Assembly: GCA_021296255.1 (NCBI GenBank)
Contig: JAGWAU010000005.1
Coordinates: 96,192 to 160,191 of the forward strand
From: Alphaproteobacteria bacterium
Lineage (GTDB): Bacteria; Pseudomonadota; Alphaproteobacteria; UBA2966
Reading direction: 5' to 3'
DNA: 64,000 nt
Shown: piece by piece, positions 44,141 through 53,308 of the stretch
Position numbering within the stretch: position 1 is the stretch's first letter
Layout: every line of letters starts with the position of its first letter
Notes under the pieces: generated by a model
Database searches by the model: none
Told to the model about the DNA's origin: nothing
What the model saw: the letters and a program-made list of their open reading frames with translations, nothing else
Made by a program: the position numbers and the translations under genes

Positions 44141-44926
44141 ATGAGGTTCGAGAACGCGACAGTGATCGTGACGGGTGGTGGCCGTGGAATCGGCTTCGCG
44201 ACCGCGAAGCGGTTCGCCGAGGAAGGCGCCTCCGTCGCCGTCGGAGAGATCGATGCGAAGCTCGGAGAAAGAGCGGTTAGGGACCTTCAGGCCGCGGGGC
44301 ATCGCGCCGCGTTCGTGCAGGCCGACATTGGCGATCCCGCGGAGGCGGAGCACCTCGTTGCGTCGGTAGTGGAGCAGTTCGGCGGTGTTGATGTTCTCGT
44401 CAACAACGCCGGAATCATCCGCAACGAAAGATTCCTCGAGACGGATATTGCATCCTTCGATCAGGTGTTGCGCGTCAATCTACGAGGTGTGTTCCTGATG
44501 ACTCAAGCCGCCGCTCGCCGCATGGTCGCGGCCGGCACCAAAGGATCCGTCGTCAACATCTGCTCGGTCACGGCGATGGTCGGCATGCCCGATCAGGTGA
44601 GTTACTGCACGTCGAAGGCCGGGGTCTTTCAGATGACCCGAAGCATCGGTCTTGCATTGGCGGACAAGGGCATTCGAGTGAATGCGGTGGGGCCGGGAAC
44701 GGTCCGGACGGAGCTTTCCGAGTCGGCGCTCGGATATGACGGCGGAAGCGCCGCGATGAAGCGCGTATTGGCGCGAACGCCGCTTGGACGGCTGGCCGAG
44801 CCGGAAGAGATCGCCGACGCGGCGCTGTTCCTGGCCAGCGACGACGCCGCCTATCTCACGGGGCACACGATGTTCGTTGACGGCGGGCGGTTGATCCAGA
44901 ACATCGTTTTGCCGTTCGATGAATAG
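44141..44926 (+). CDS. SDR-family oxidoreductase 2 of 3
   Basis: A 261-residue short-chain dehydrogenase with GGGRGIGFATAKRF, an acidic EID after strand 2 (NAD), VNNAGIIRNE, and active-site INICSVTAMVG and SYCTSKAGV. Its C-terminus reads GGRLIQNIVLPFDE, similar in form to SDR 1 and 3 but more diverged. GGAGG lies 9 bases before the ATG at 44141. TAG stop. Confidence 0.92.
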   Translation: MRFENATVIVTGGGRGIGFATAKRFAEEGASVAVGEIDAKLGERAVRDLQAAGHRAAFVQADIGDPAEAEHLVASVVEQFGGVDVLVNNAGIIRNERFLETDIASFDQVLRVNLRGVFLMTQAAARRMVAAGTKGSVVNICSVTAMVGMPDQVSYCTSKAGVFQMTRSIGLALADKGIRVNAVGPGTVRTELSESALGYDGGSAAMKRVLARTPLGRLAEPEEIADAALFLASDDAAYLTGHTMFVDGGRLIQNIVLPFDE

Positions 44927-44965
44927 GTCCACCGAAACTCGGACCGATCCGGGAGAGGCACGGGC

Positions 44966-45745
44966 ATGAGACTCCAGGGAAAAGTTGCGATCATCACGGG
45001 TGCCAGCAAGGGGATCGGCCGGGGCTGTGCCAAACGGTTCGCCGCCGAGGGCGCGGCGGTGGTGATCGCGGATGTCATCGACGATCAAGGAACCGCTGTC
45101 GCCGCGGAAATCGAGTCGGATGGCGGCAGAGCCCTGTACAAACGCACGGACATCGGGGATCCGCAGCAGGTGACTGCCTTAGTACAAGCCGCCGTCGACA
45201 CCTACGGTGGGCTCGACGTTTCCCTGAATTGCGCCGGCGTCATCCCAATCGACGGTTCGGACGTGCTTGAAACGGAGGAGTCCGAGTGGGACCGGGTCGT
45301 CGGCATCAACCTCAAAGGTGCGTTCTTCGTGTGTCAGGCGGCGGCTCGGGAAATGGTAAAGCGGGGAGCCGGCAGTATCATCAATATCGCATCAGTGACG
45401 GCCGTCATGGCAATCGGCAATCAAGCGGCCTACGTCGCCTCGAAGGCGGGTGTCAACGGTCTCACCAAATCCATGGCCATCGGCTTGGCTCATCGGGGGG
45501 TGCGGGTCAACGCCATCGGACCCGGATCGATCGAAACCGACATGGCGGCGGTGGTCCTCTCCGATGAAGAGTCCTTTGCCCGGGTGATGTCGCGAACGCC
45601 GCTGCACCGCATGGGTCAACCTGAGGATATTGCGGGCACGGCGCTGTTTCTGGCGAGCGACGATTCGAGCTACATCACGGGTCAGACCATCTATGTGGAG
45701 GGAGGACGGCTGGCCCTCAACCACGTCATGCCATCCAAAGCGTAA
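44966..45745 (+). CDS. SDR-family oxidoreductase 3 of 3
   Basis: A 259-residue short-chain dehydrogenase: TGASKGIGRGCAKRF, DVID after strand 2 (NAD), LNCAGVIP in place of NNAG, IINIASVTAVM and AYVASKAGVNG. The end GGRLALNHVMPSKA matches SDR 1, so the two are probably a duplication and may act on related alcohols or stereoisomers. It is 42 bases before the Rieske oxygenase gene. Confidence 0.92.
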   Translation: MRLQGKVAIITGASKGIGRGCAKRFAAEGAAVVIADVIDDQGTAVAAEIESDGGRALYKRTDIGDPQQVTALVQAAVDTYGGLDVSLNCAGVIPIDGSDVLETEESEWDRVVGINLKGAFFVCQAAAREMVKRGAGSIINIASVTAVMAIGNQAAYVASKAGVNGLTKSMAIGLAHRGVRVNAIGPGSIETDMAAVVLSDEESFARVMSRTPLHRMGQPEDIAGTALFLASDDSSYITGQTIYVEGGRLALNHVMPSKA

Positions 45746-45787
45746 TGTATTCGCCGCGGTCGTAACCTTCGGCGAACGGCTGGACCG

Positions 45788-47137
45788 ATGACCGAAGCCG
45801 CATCCATTCGGACGCCCTACGGCGCCTACTTCATGGGCGACGTTCCGGCTCATGACTCGGAGCTCACGGAAACCGGACCGGGAACACCCATGGGCGAGCT
45901 CATGCGTAAGTTCTGGCAACCGGTCTGCCTTTCTCGGGAGTTGAACGACCTGCCCAAGGCGATTCGCGTCATGGGAGAGGATCTCGTGGCATTTCGCGAC
46001 CGAACGGGTCGCATCGGACTTCTCCATCGGCACTGCAGCCATCGGGGCACGTCGCTGGAATATGGCATCGTGTCGAAGCGGGGCATTCGTTGCTGTTATC
46101 ACGGCTGGCTCTTCGATACTGACGGCACGATTCTCGAGACTCCTGGCGAGCCTTCCGACTCGCGCCTCAAGGACTCGTTTCGTCATGGCGCCTATCCGGC
46201 ACGCGAGCACGACGGCCTCGTCTTTGCCTATCTGGGTCCACCCGAAGACCTGCCGCCGTTCCCCATATACGACTGTTACGTCGAGCCTGCAGGCAACCGG
46301 CTGGTACCGTACTCAATTTGGCATCCCTGCAACTGGTTGCAGGTCCATGACAATGTCATGGATCCGGTTCACGCGGCCTTCTTGCATACTCGGATGAGCA
46401 ACGTTCAGCTCACCGAGTCTTATGGAGCCGTCCCCGTGCTCGACTTTGCGGATGTGCCGAACGGCATGGTGTACATCGGCAGCCGGCGGATCGGAAATCT
46501 AGTGTGGATCAAGGGCAATCACACGATGCTTCCCAACTTCGGGCAAACGACGGCGCTTTGGGAAACGGCGGAGAAGGTGAAGTACTTCACGGGCGTGAGC
46601 CTCAGCAAATGGATCGTGCCGGTGGACGATACCCACTGCTGGATGTTCGGTTTCCGACATTTCAACGGTGAAGTCGATCCACAGGGATTGGGCCGCGAAG
46701 ACCAGTGCGGCGTCGACACGGTCGATTTTTTCGGCCAGACGGGTCATCGAAGCCACGAGGCAATGCAACGCGAGCCCGGAGACTGGGAAGCACAGGTATC
46801 GCAGCGCCCCATTGCCATTCATGCGCTCGAACATCTCGGTACGACCGATCGGGGTGTCGCGACGCTCCGCCGTATGCTACGCCGGTCCGTCCGAGGGGAA
46901 TACGACCCGCGTACGGAGCTGACGCGTCAGTGCGAGTCTCGCAAGCCCATCCACACGCATTGCTACGACACGGTTCTCGGAATACCCCCACGGAGCAACG
47001 GCGACGACCGCGATTTCTTGCGCGAACTCGGGCAGCAGGTCGTTGGCGCCGTGATGGACGCCGATGCCTACGACGGGGAGGAGCGCCGTGAATACCTTCG
47101 GCGGCGCATGCGGGAGCTGGAAACGATCCACCGGTAG
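45788..47137 (+). CDS. Rieske non-haem iron oxygenase, aromatic-ring-hydroxylating alpha-subunit type (copy 2)
   Basis: A 449-residue oxygenase, paralogue of 12330-13721. Rieske ligands: Cys83 and His85 (HCSHRGTS), Cys102 and His105 (CCYHGW). Iron site: Asp192, His195 and His200 (MDPVHAAFLH). Shared features with copy 1 include TGPGTPMGELMRKFWQPVC and EPGDWEAQVSQRP with LEHLGTTDRGVATLRR. It ends the acyl-CoA synthetase/SDR operon. It probably hydroxylates or demethylates a substrate whose alcohol is then handled by the SDRs; this order is inference. No reductase gene is present. Confidence 0.92.
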   Translation: MTEAASIRTPYGAYFMGDVPAHDSELTETGPGTPMGELMRKFWQPVCLSRELNDLPKAIRVMGEDLVAFRDRTGRIGLLHRHCSHRGTSLEYGIVSKRGIRCCYHGWLFDTDGTILETPGEPSDSRLKDSFRHGAYPAREHDGLVFAYLGPPEDLPPFPIYDCYVEPAGNRLVPYSIWHPCNWLQVHDNVMDPVHAAFLHTRMSNVQLTESYGAVPVLDFADVPNGMVYIGSRRIGNLVWIKGNHTMLPNFGQTTALWETAEKVKYFTGVSLSKWIVPVDDTHCWMFGFRHFNGEVDPQGLGREDQCGVDTVDFFGQTGHRSHEAMQREPGDWEAQVSQRPIAIHALEHLGTTDRGVATLRRMLRRSVRGEYDPRTELTRQCESRKPIHTHCYDTVLGIPPRSNGDDRDFLRELGQQVVGAVMDADAYDGEERREYLRRRMRELETIHR

Positions 47138-47228
47138 CCGATCACGCCTCACTGCGGTTTCGCAGAGGGGAACACCCTGACGGGTCGAGCACGCGGCGCG
47201 CCCGAGCTCATTGGGGCCGCACCCCATG

Positions 47229-47245
47229 TTCCAGTCAAACTGGAA
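47229..47245. repeat. Palindromic repeat, copy A
   Basis: TTCCAGT-CAA-ACTGGAA is a perfect seven-pair hairpin 92 bases after the Rieske gene, followed by ACCGCTCTAA. It is related to the hairpin at 51024-51042, which is also followed by CGCTC. The G-to-A changes in the stem and loop are matched on the other arm. It may end the oxygenase operon transcript. Confidence 0.5.
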
Positions 47246-47255
47246 ACCGCTCTAA

Positions 47256-47378
47256 CAGGTTGCTGAAAAACTCGGCCGAGAGTCCGCCTCGCGAAACAAA
47301 CGAATCAACGGATGGGCGTTCGCGAAAACGAAACAAAACTGCCGGGATGATCGCTCCGAATCGTTTTTCAGCAGCCTG
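47256..47378. mobile_element. 123-bp MITE with 15-bp inverted ends and CTAA target duplication
   Basis: The left end CAGGTTGCTGAAAAA (47256-47270) and the right end TTTTTCAGCAGCCTG (47364-47378) are inverted repeats with one mismatch. The element is flanked on both sides by CTAA (47252-47255 and 47379-47382), a 4-base target-site duplication. It contains no open frame and has a short palindrome CTCGGCCGAG just inside the left end. Such ends are typical of DDE-type insertion sequences; the parent element is not in the window. The right-hand duplication contains the stop codon of the neighbouring trcR-like gene. Confidence 0.8.
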
Positions 47379-48248
47379 CTAAGTCGCGGGCTCTGCCTCC
47401 TCGGGAGGAGATCCATCACCACGCCGCAGCGGAGCCGATGACTCCGAATCCGACGGTTCCGAGGTCCCGAACACCGCAGACGTTATCGGTTCAGGCTCGG
47501 AGGGCGCCGGTTCCGGTGCGGCACCGAAAACGCTCTCCACGCTATGAACCGACTGCTCAGCGGGTGATTCCGGTGCCGCCCCCTCTGGGTCCGGCACGAT
47601 TTTCACGGGGATCGCCGGACCTTCCAAAGGCGCTGCAGCGGGAGATTTGACGGCGGCCGTCGTCGGTCCCGCCGCCTCGCCCTCCATGCGCGCGTGTTCC
47701 CGCGTTTCTCGGCGCTCACGCGACCGCAGCCTCGCGTGAGCCTTGGTCACCGCTTCATCAAGCTCAACTTGCGAGCACATTCCCAGGGACACCGGGTCGA
47801 TCGGCTTGAGGTTTGCCATATTCCAGTGGGTGCGCTCACGCACCGAATTGATGGTTGGCTTGGTGGTACCGACAAGCCGGCAAATCTGAGCATCGGACAA
47901 CTCAGAATGATAACGGAGCAACCACATGATGGCGTTGGGACGGTCCTGGCGCTTGGTGACCGGCGTGTACTTGGGGCCGCTCGTCCGCGCCTTTGGCCGG
48001 GGAATATCGGATGTCGCCATATTCAGCCGTGCGCTCGGGTCGGCCACGCACCGTTCGATCTCTTCACGCGTCAATTCGCCGTCCGGAACCGGGTCGCGGC
48101 CTTGGATGCCGATCGCCACCTCGCCGTCCGCGATGCCCTTCACTTCAAGCGGATGCAGACCGCAAAACTCGGCAATCTGGTCAAACGTCAGTGATGTGTT
48201 GTCGATCAGCCAAACAGCGGTCGCCTTGGGCATCAACGGCAGCGGCAT
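47379..48248 (-). CDS. trcR: TrcR/DUF1013-family cell-cycle transcriptional regulator
   Basis: A 289-residue protein. The DUF1013 core (about 1-170) starts MPLPLMPKATAVWLIDNTSL followed by TFDQIAEFCGLHPLEVKGIA and later NAIMWLLRYHSELSDAQICR, LVGTTKPTINSVRERTHWN; the latter is a helix-turn-helix-like part. NCBI names this family the TrcR cell-cycle regulator of alphaproteobacteria; that link is from memory. The C-terminal 110 residues are Pro/Ala/Glu-rich, probably disordered. ATG 48248 follows AGGAG. The TAG stop lies in the duplicated target of the MITE, so the insertion occurred right at the gene end without cutting it. Confidence 0.85.
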   Translation of the reverse strand: MPLPLMPKATAVWLIDNTSLTFDQIAEFCGLHPLEVKGIADGEVAIGIQGRDPVPDGELTREEIERCVADPSARLNMATSDIPRPKARTSGPKYTPVTKRQDRPNAIMWLLRYHSELSDAQICRLVGTTKPTINSVRERTHWNMANLKPIDPVSLGMCSQVELDEAVTKAHARLRSRERRETREHARMEGEAAGPTTAAVKSPAAAPLEGPAIPVKIVPDPEGAAPESPAEQSVHSVESVFGAAPEPAPSEPEPITSAVFGTSEPSDSESSAPLRRGDGSPPEEAEPAT

Positions 48249-48474
48249 GAAAGGGCTCCTCTTGCGGTTGGCCGCAGTGAACTTCCGGCACCATGTCCAT
48301 TTCGGGCCTCCCGCACAAGCGAATTCGTCCATTTGCGCAGATGTGCCCCGGGTGCCGGCCCCCGATCATATGGACCGACGCCGGCGGCCTTGCAAGGGCC
48401 GTTGAGCCATTGTCCGACGATCACGTACAGTAGTACACCGCCTCGAGAGGAACGTCGCCGAGCGGGGAGGAGCC

Positions 48475-48660
48475 ATGACCATGGATGATCTCGACGGTTT
48501 ACCGGTCAAGCAGCCGGAACCGATCAAGCTCGAGACGTTGGGGATCGATGAACTGGAGAACAGAATCTCGGAACTCGAAGAGGAAATCGTCCGTATTCGC
48601 GACGTCATCGCCTCGAAAAAAGCCGTGCGGGGAGACGCGGAATCGCTGTTCAAGAAGTAG
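48475..48660 (+). CDS. DUF1192-family small protein
   Basis: A 61-residue protein with the family pattern DDLDGLPVKQPEPIKLETLG followed by IDELENRISELEEEIVRIRD, a single amphipathic helix, and ending SLFKK. It is a widespread alphaproteobacterial gene of unknown role. GGGGAGGAG lies upstream; ATG 48475 and ATG 48481 are both possible starts. Confidence 0.85.
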   Translation: MTMDDLDGLPVKQPEPIKLETLGIDELENRISELEEEIVRIRDVIASKKAVRGDAESLFKK

Positions 48661-48839
48661 TGCTGGACCCCGGCCCCGACGGTTCGCCGGTTTCGTCGAA
48701 CTATCTTCATCCGGCCGGTCGCCTTTCCCCACCAAACCATTCGTTGACGCCTCCCAACCCAATGCCGCGTCATACGTCAAGTGCGCTGGACGCGCGCCGG
48801 AGTGCCGGATAGGTTGCGCTCTTCCGAAGGGACGGACGT

Positions 48840-50132
48840 ATGGCCAAGTCTAACTCCCCGAGATTTGACACACTGAGCCTGCACGCGGGTCAGCATCCCG
48901 ATCCGGCGACCGGGTCACGCGCGGTTCCCGTGTATCAGACGACATCTTATGTGTTTCAGGACGTCGATCACGCCGCCTCGCTGTTCAACCTCGAGCGGGC
49001 AGGTCATATCTATTCGCGGATCTCCAATCCGACTACGGCGGTGCTGGAGGAACGAATCTCGAGCCTCGAAGGGGGCGTCGGCGCCGTATGTACCGCGAGC
49101 GGTCAGGCGGCGCTTCATCTCGCCGTCGCGACCATCCTCGACGCCGGACATCACATCGTTTCGTCCGGTTCGATTTACGGCGGGTCGCACAACTTGTTCA
49201 CCCACACGCTCCCCAGGTTCGGAATCGAAACCACCTTCGTCGATCCGCGCGACCCGCAGGCGTTCAAAGACGCCATTCGGCCGGAAACGCGTTTGCTATT
49301 CGGTGAAACGCTGGGGAATCCAGGGTTGGAAATACTCGATATCCCCGCTGTGGCGGAAATCGCGCACGAGGCGGGTTTGCCGCTTCTCATCGACTCCACC
49401 TTCGCGACTCCCTATCTCTTCCGGCCGCTTGAATGGGGCGCCGATCTGATCATGCATTCGGCAACCAAGTTCTTGGGAGGCCACGGGGTCGCCATTGGCG
49501 GCGTTGTCGTAGACGGAGGGACGTTCGATTGGGAAGCGTCGGGTAAGTTTCCTACGCTCACCGAGCCCTACGCCGGCTATCACGGCCTTGATTTCGTCGA
49601 GGAATTTGGACCCCAAGCTTATGTGATGCGGGCGCGGTCGGAAGGACTGCGGGATTTCGGGGCCTGCATGAGTCCCGCCAATGCGTTTCACATCATCCAA
49701 GGCGTTGAGACTCTCCCGTTGCGCATGACACGGCACGTCGACAACACGCGCCGCCTCGTCGCATTTCTGGACGATCACGAGGCCGTTGCCTGGGTCGGTT
49801 ATCCCGAATTGCCGAGCCATCGGGATCATGAGCTCGCCAAGGCTCGGTTTCCGAAAGGGTGTGGCGCGGTCTTCAGCTTCGGGATCAAGGGCGGCCGCGA
49901 GGCGGGGCGGAAGTTCATCGAGGCAACCGGCCTGTTCTCTCACTTGGCGAACGTTGGTGATGCGAAGTCACTCGTGATTCATCCCGCGACCACGACGCAT
50001 CAGCAGATGGACGCTGACGCGCTCGAGGCCGCGGGAATTTCCGAGGATCTCGTTCGCCTTTCCGTGGGACTGGAGGATCCGCAGGATCTCATCGACGATC
50101 TCGACCGCGGCCTGCACGTCTCGCAGCGGTAA
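48840..50132 (+). CDS. metY: O-acetylhomoserine aminocarboxypropyltransferase / sulfhydrylase
   Basis: A 430-residue PLP enzyme of the Cys/Met metabolism family that makes homocysteine from O-acetylhomoserine and sulfide. It has [21 protein letters not shown]-like start ([17 protein letters not shown]), [10 protein letters not shown], the [16 protein letters not shown] substrate motif, the aspartate in [12 protein letters not shown] and the PLP Lys in [12 protein letters not shown]. The length and the insertions ([14 protein letters not shown]) fit MetY rather than MetB/MetC. It is close to the hydrolase gene (21 bases). Confidence 0.94.
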   Translation: MAKSNSPRFDTLSLHAGQHPDPATGSRAVPVYQTTSYVFQDVDHAASLFNLERAGHIYSRISNPTTAVLEERISSLEGGVGAVCTASGQAALHLAVATILDAGHHIVSSGSIYGGSHNLFTHTLPRFGIETTFVDPRDPQAFKDAIRPETRLLFGETLGNPGLEILDIPAVAEIAHEAGLPLLIDSTFATPYLFRPLEWGADLIMHSATKFLGGHGVAIGGVVVDGGTFDWEASGKFPTLTEPYAGYHGLDFVEEFGPQAYVMRARSEGLRDFGACMSPANAFHIIQGVETLPLRMTRHVDNTRRLVAFLDDHEAVAWVGYPELPSHRDHELAKARFPKGCGAVFSFGIKGGREAGRKFIEATGLFSHLANVGDAKSLVIHPATTTHQQMDADALEAAGISEDLVRLSVGLEDPQDLIDDLDRGLHVSQR

Positions 50133-50153
50133 CTCGGGTTAGGGAACGCAATC

Positions 50154-50942
50154 TTGGAACTTCAGGTCGATGGCAAGCGCGCGTTCGCCACAACCGGTGG
50201 GCGGTCGCATGAACCGGGGCAAGAGGCCGTGGTCCTCGTGCACGGAGCAGGCATGAATCGCACCGTCTGGGTGTTGCAGACGCGGTATTTTGCGCACCAC
50301 GGGCGCAATGTGCTGGCTGTCGATCTCCCGGGACATGGGCGTTCCGAAGGTCCGCTGCTGACCTCGGTCGGCGACATGGCGGATTGGCTCTCGAGACTCA
50401 TGGATGCTGCGGACATCGAGGCTGCGTCGGTCGTGGGTCACAGTATGGGATCTCTCATTGCGCTAGAGTTGTGCGCCCGCTTTCCCAAACGCGTCGTCGC
50501 GGCCGCGCTGCTTTCAACCGCGTACCCCATGGTGGTGAGCGAAGAGCTTCTTTCATCTGCAAAGGCGAATGACCACCAAGCCATCGACATGATCAAGGTA
50601 TGGGGCCACGGTCGGGGCGCTCACCTCGGCGGGCACAAGGCTCCGGGTCTGTGGATGACGGGAGGCGCCGAACGCCTGCTCGAAATGGCGAGCGACGACG
50701 TGCTCTACACGGACCTCTGTGCTTGCAATGGTTATCGAGACGGCTTGGATGCCGCGTCACGCGTTCGCTGTCCCGTCCTTCTGGTGCTGGGGCGGGAAGA
50801 TCGGATGACTCCGCCCCGTGCCGTACGGGATCTGGCAGACACGATTCCGTCCGTTCGGACGGTTTTCCTCGATGCCTGCGGGCACATGTCGATGATCGAG
50901 AGGCCGGATCAGGTGCTCGATGCGCTCAGGGAAGCGATCTAG
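50154..50942 (+). CDS. Alpha/beta hydrolase
   Basis: A 262-residue alpha/beta-fold hydrolase. VVLVHGAGMNRTVWVLQTRY holds the oxyanion loop HGAG, the nucleophile elbow is VVGHSMGSLIAL, the acid is in VLLVLGREDRMTPP and the His in ACGHMSMIERPDQ. The start is a TTG at 50154 with AGGGA upstream; no ATG is available nearby. It is downstream of metY in the same direction, where a homoserine acetyltransferase would make sense, but it lacks MetX features and should be read as a general esterase or hydrolase. Confidence 0.85.
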   Translation: MELQVDGKRAFATTGGRSHEPGQEAVVLVHGAGMNRTVWVLQTRYFAHHGRNVLAVDLPGHGRSEGPLLTSVGDMADWLSRLMDAADIEAASVVGHSMGSLIALELCARFPKRVVAAALLSTAYPMVVSEELLSSAKANDHQAIDMIKVWGHGRGAHLGGHKAPGLWMTGGAERLLEMASDDVLYTDLCACNGYRDGLDAASRVRCPVLLVLGREDRMTPPRAVRDLADTIPSVRTVFLDACGHMSMIERPDQVLDALREAI

Positions 50943-51023
50943 CGGCGTCTGCACCGCGAGTGGAAACCATCCCCGCGATGGCCGTCGCGAGGCCACGTCG
51001 CATTTGAAAAGAGCACTGTCGCA

Positions 51024-51042
51024 GTTCCGGTCGAACCGGAAC
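51024..51042. repeat. Palindromic repeat, copy B
   Basis: GTTCCGGT-CGA-ACCGGAAC is a perfect eight-pair hairpin followed by CGCTC, with a matching GAGC 5' to it (51011-51014), so that a longer interrupted stem can form. It is a sister of the hairpin at 47229-47245 and sits between the hydrolase gene and the convergent rpmE gene. A degenerate third copy may be GGTTC...GAACCGTTCC at 29866-29885. Confidence 0.5.
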
Positions 51043-51105
51043 CGCTCCAGAATCAAATAGTTCATCTCGAAGGACGCGTTACCGAAGATGGCTACGGGAA
51101 CGAAA

Positions 51106-51333
51106 TTAGGACTTCAGACCAAATTCGCTGAACCTCTTGTTGAACTTGGCGACTTGGCCGCCCGTATCGACCAAGCGACCTGCGCCGCCGGTCCAGGCCG
51201 GATGCGACTTGGGATCGATATCGAGGGTCAGCGTGTCTCCTTCGCTGCCCCAGGTCGAGCGTGTCTCGAAGCTGGTACCGTCCGTCATGACGACGGTGAT
51301 CGTATGATAATCTGGATGAATGTCCTTTTTCAT
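51106..51333 (-). CDS. rpmE: 50S ribosomal protein L31
   Basis: A 75-residue L31. It has [20 protein letters not shown], the core [20 protein letters not shown] and HPAWTGGAG, and ends [12 protein letters not shown]. It has no Cys, so it is the zinc-free (C-minus) type typical of alphaproteobacteria. Its promoter region is shared with the divergent ABC transporter gene at 51467, 133 bases away. Confidence 0.96.
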   Translation of the reverse strand: MKKDIHPDYHTITVVMTDGTSFETRSTWGSEGDTLTLDIDPKSHPAWTGGAGRLVDTGGQVAKFNKRFSEFGLKS

Positions 51334-51466
51334 CGCGACGCTCCCGAGAACGATCTTCTGGGGTCAGGCAGCGGGTTATATCGTACGAGTCCTTGTTCCG
51401 GCAAGGTGAACCGACCTGCACCGAGTTCCACGGTCTTCAAGAATCTAGAATCTTCAGAATCGTGGC

Positions 51467-53272
51467 GTGAGTAGAAAACCGCTCATCGAAGACAGGCCGA
51501 AAGGCGACAGCGTCAACGTCCTCCGGCACATTGCCGGATTCCTTCGGCCATATCGGCTTCGCATCGTTTCGGCGCTGGTCTCTCTCATAGTCGCCGCCGG
51601 GGCCGTCCTTGCGATCGGTCAGGCACTTCGCCGCGTCGTCGATTTCGGATTCAGCGCCGACAGTACGGTTCTCGATCAATACTTCCTCGCGCTGCTCGGA
51701 GTTGTCGCGTTGCTCGCCGTGGCGACGTACGGCCGGTACTACGCCGTATCGTCCCTGGGTGAGCGGGTCGTCGCGGATATACGCCACAAGGTCTACCAGC
51801 ATGTTGTCGGCCTCAGCCCCGAGTTCTTCGAGTCGACGCGTACGGGAGAGATCCTCTCCCGACTGACGACGGATACGACGCTCATTCAGTCCGTCGTGGG
51901 ATCGAGCGCATCCGTGGCCCTGCGTAACATGATGATCTTCGCCGGCGGCTCTATTCTGCTGATCGTCAGTAGCCCCAAGCTGACGGGTCTCGTCTTCCTG
52001 ATCGTCCTCCTGGTCGTATTGCCCATCGTGTTTTTTGGCCGCCGCGTCCGGCGGCTTTCCCGCGAGAGTCAGGACAGGCTGGCGGATGTCGGCACATTCG
52101 CCGGCGAGTCTCTTGATGCAGTGCAGACGATACAGGCGTTTGGCCGAGAGGACGCCAACCGCCGGAGATTTGGCGGGATCGTCGAGGCCGCCTACACGAC
52201 GGCCCTCCGCCAGATCAAGTCCCGCGCCCTGCTCACCGGCATCGTCATCCTGTTCGTGTTTGGTGCGGTTGACATCGTTCTTTGGATCGGTGCGCGCGAT
52301 GTGATCTCCGGTGCTATGACCGGCGGTCAACTCGCCGCGTTCGTCTTCTATGCGGTCATGGTGGCCGGCTCCGTTGGATCGCTGTCGGAAGTGTACGGCG
52401 ACTTTCAGCGCGCCGCCGGGGCGACCGAACGCTTGATGGAACTTCTGGGGACGAGTTCCAGGATCTCCGCCCCGGAATCGCCCGTCAGCTTGCCGCGGCC
52501 CGCGCGCGGCGCGATTCGTTTCGACCGGGTCACCTTCCGGTACCCGGCCCGACCCGGATATCGCGCGTTGGCCTCGTACTCTCTTTCGGTCTCGCCGGGT
52601 GAGCGGCTGGCGCTCGTCGGCCCTTCAGGTGCGGGAAAGACAACCGTGTTCCAGCTTCTTCTTCGGTTCTATGACCCGGAGTCGGGGCGGGTTTCCATCG
52701 ACGGCACCGACCTGCGGGATGCTAGGCCCGAAGACGTGCGTCAGCACATCGGTTTGGTGCCCCAAGACCCCGTCATTTTCGCCGATGACGTCTGGAGCAA
52801 TATCCGCTACGGACGTCCCGAAGCGACCGACAGGGAAGTCCGTGCCGCGGCGGAGGCCGCCGCCGCGGCCGAGTTCGTCAAGCGGCTGCCGGACGGATAC
52901 GGGACTTTTTTGGGTGATCGTGGCACCCAACTGTCAGGCGGCCAGCGCCAGAGAATCTCCATCGCCCGCGCGATTCTCCGCAATCCCACGATACTTCTCC
53001 TCGATGAGGCGACCAGCGCGCTTGATGCGGAAAACGAACGGGTGGTTCAGCGGGCGCTCGAGACGCTCATGGAAGGCAGAACGACGCTCGTCATCGCCCA
53101 CAGCCTGGCGACCGTGCTGAAGGCCGACCGGATCGTCGTGATGGATGCCGGTGACGTGGTGGCCAACGGAACCCACGCAGAGTTGATGGCACAGGGCGGG
53201 TTGTACGCGCGATTGGCTCAGCTGCAGTTCGAAACGTCCGAGGACGCGGATACGGTCGCGGCGGCGCAGTAG
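51467..53272 (+). CDS. ABC exporter, fused membrane and ATP-binding domains
   Basis: A 601-residue half-transporter. The first 320 residues carry six membrane helices (e.g. IVSALVSLIVAAGAVLAIGQ, YFLALLGVVALLAVATYGRY). The ATPase has Walker A GPSGAGKTT, Q loop VPQDPVIF, signature LSGGQRQRISIARA, Walker B ILLLDEATSALD and H loop VIAHSLAT. It works as a dimer in the inner membrane; the sequence resembles the MsbA/lipid-exporter and multidrug group that sits beside rpmE in many alphaproteobacteria. The substrate is unknown. The start codon is GTG or TTG type at 51467 (context gtgagtag). Confidence 0.92.
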   Translation: MSRKPLIEDRPKGDSVNVLRHIAGFLRPYRLRIVSALVSLIVAAGAVLAIGQALRRVVDFGFSADSTVLDQYFLALLGVVALLAVATYGRYYAVSSLGERVVADIRHKVYQHVVGLSPEFFESTRTGEILSRLTTDTTLIQSVVGSSASVALRNMMIFAGGSILLIVSSPKLTGLVFLIVLLVVLPIVFFGRRVRRLSRESQDRLADVGTFAGESLDAVQTIQAFGREDANRRRFGGIVEAAYTTALRQIKSRALLTGIVILFVFGAVDIVLWIGARDVISGAMTGGQLAAFVFYAVMVAGSVGSLSEVYGDFQRAAGATERLMELLGTSSRISAPESPVSLPRPARGAIRFDRVTFRYPARPGYRALASYSLSVSPGERLALVGPSGAGKTTVFQLLLRFYDPESGRVSIDGTDLRDARPEDVRQHIGLVPQDPVIFADDVWSNIRYGRPEATDREVRAAAEAAAAAEFVKRLPDGYGTFLGDRGTQLSGGQRQRISIARAILRNPTILLLDEATSALDAENERVVQRALETLMEGRTTLVIAHSLATVLKADRIVVMDAGDVVANGTHAELMAQGGLYARLAQLQFETSEDADTVAAAQ

Positions 53273-53308
53273 TCTGTAGGAATCTATTGGTGCAGTTCCG
53301 ATCTCTTG

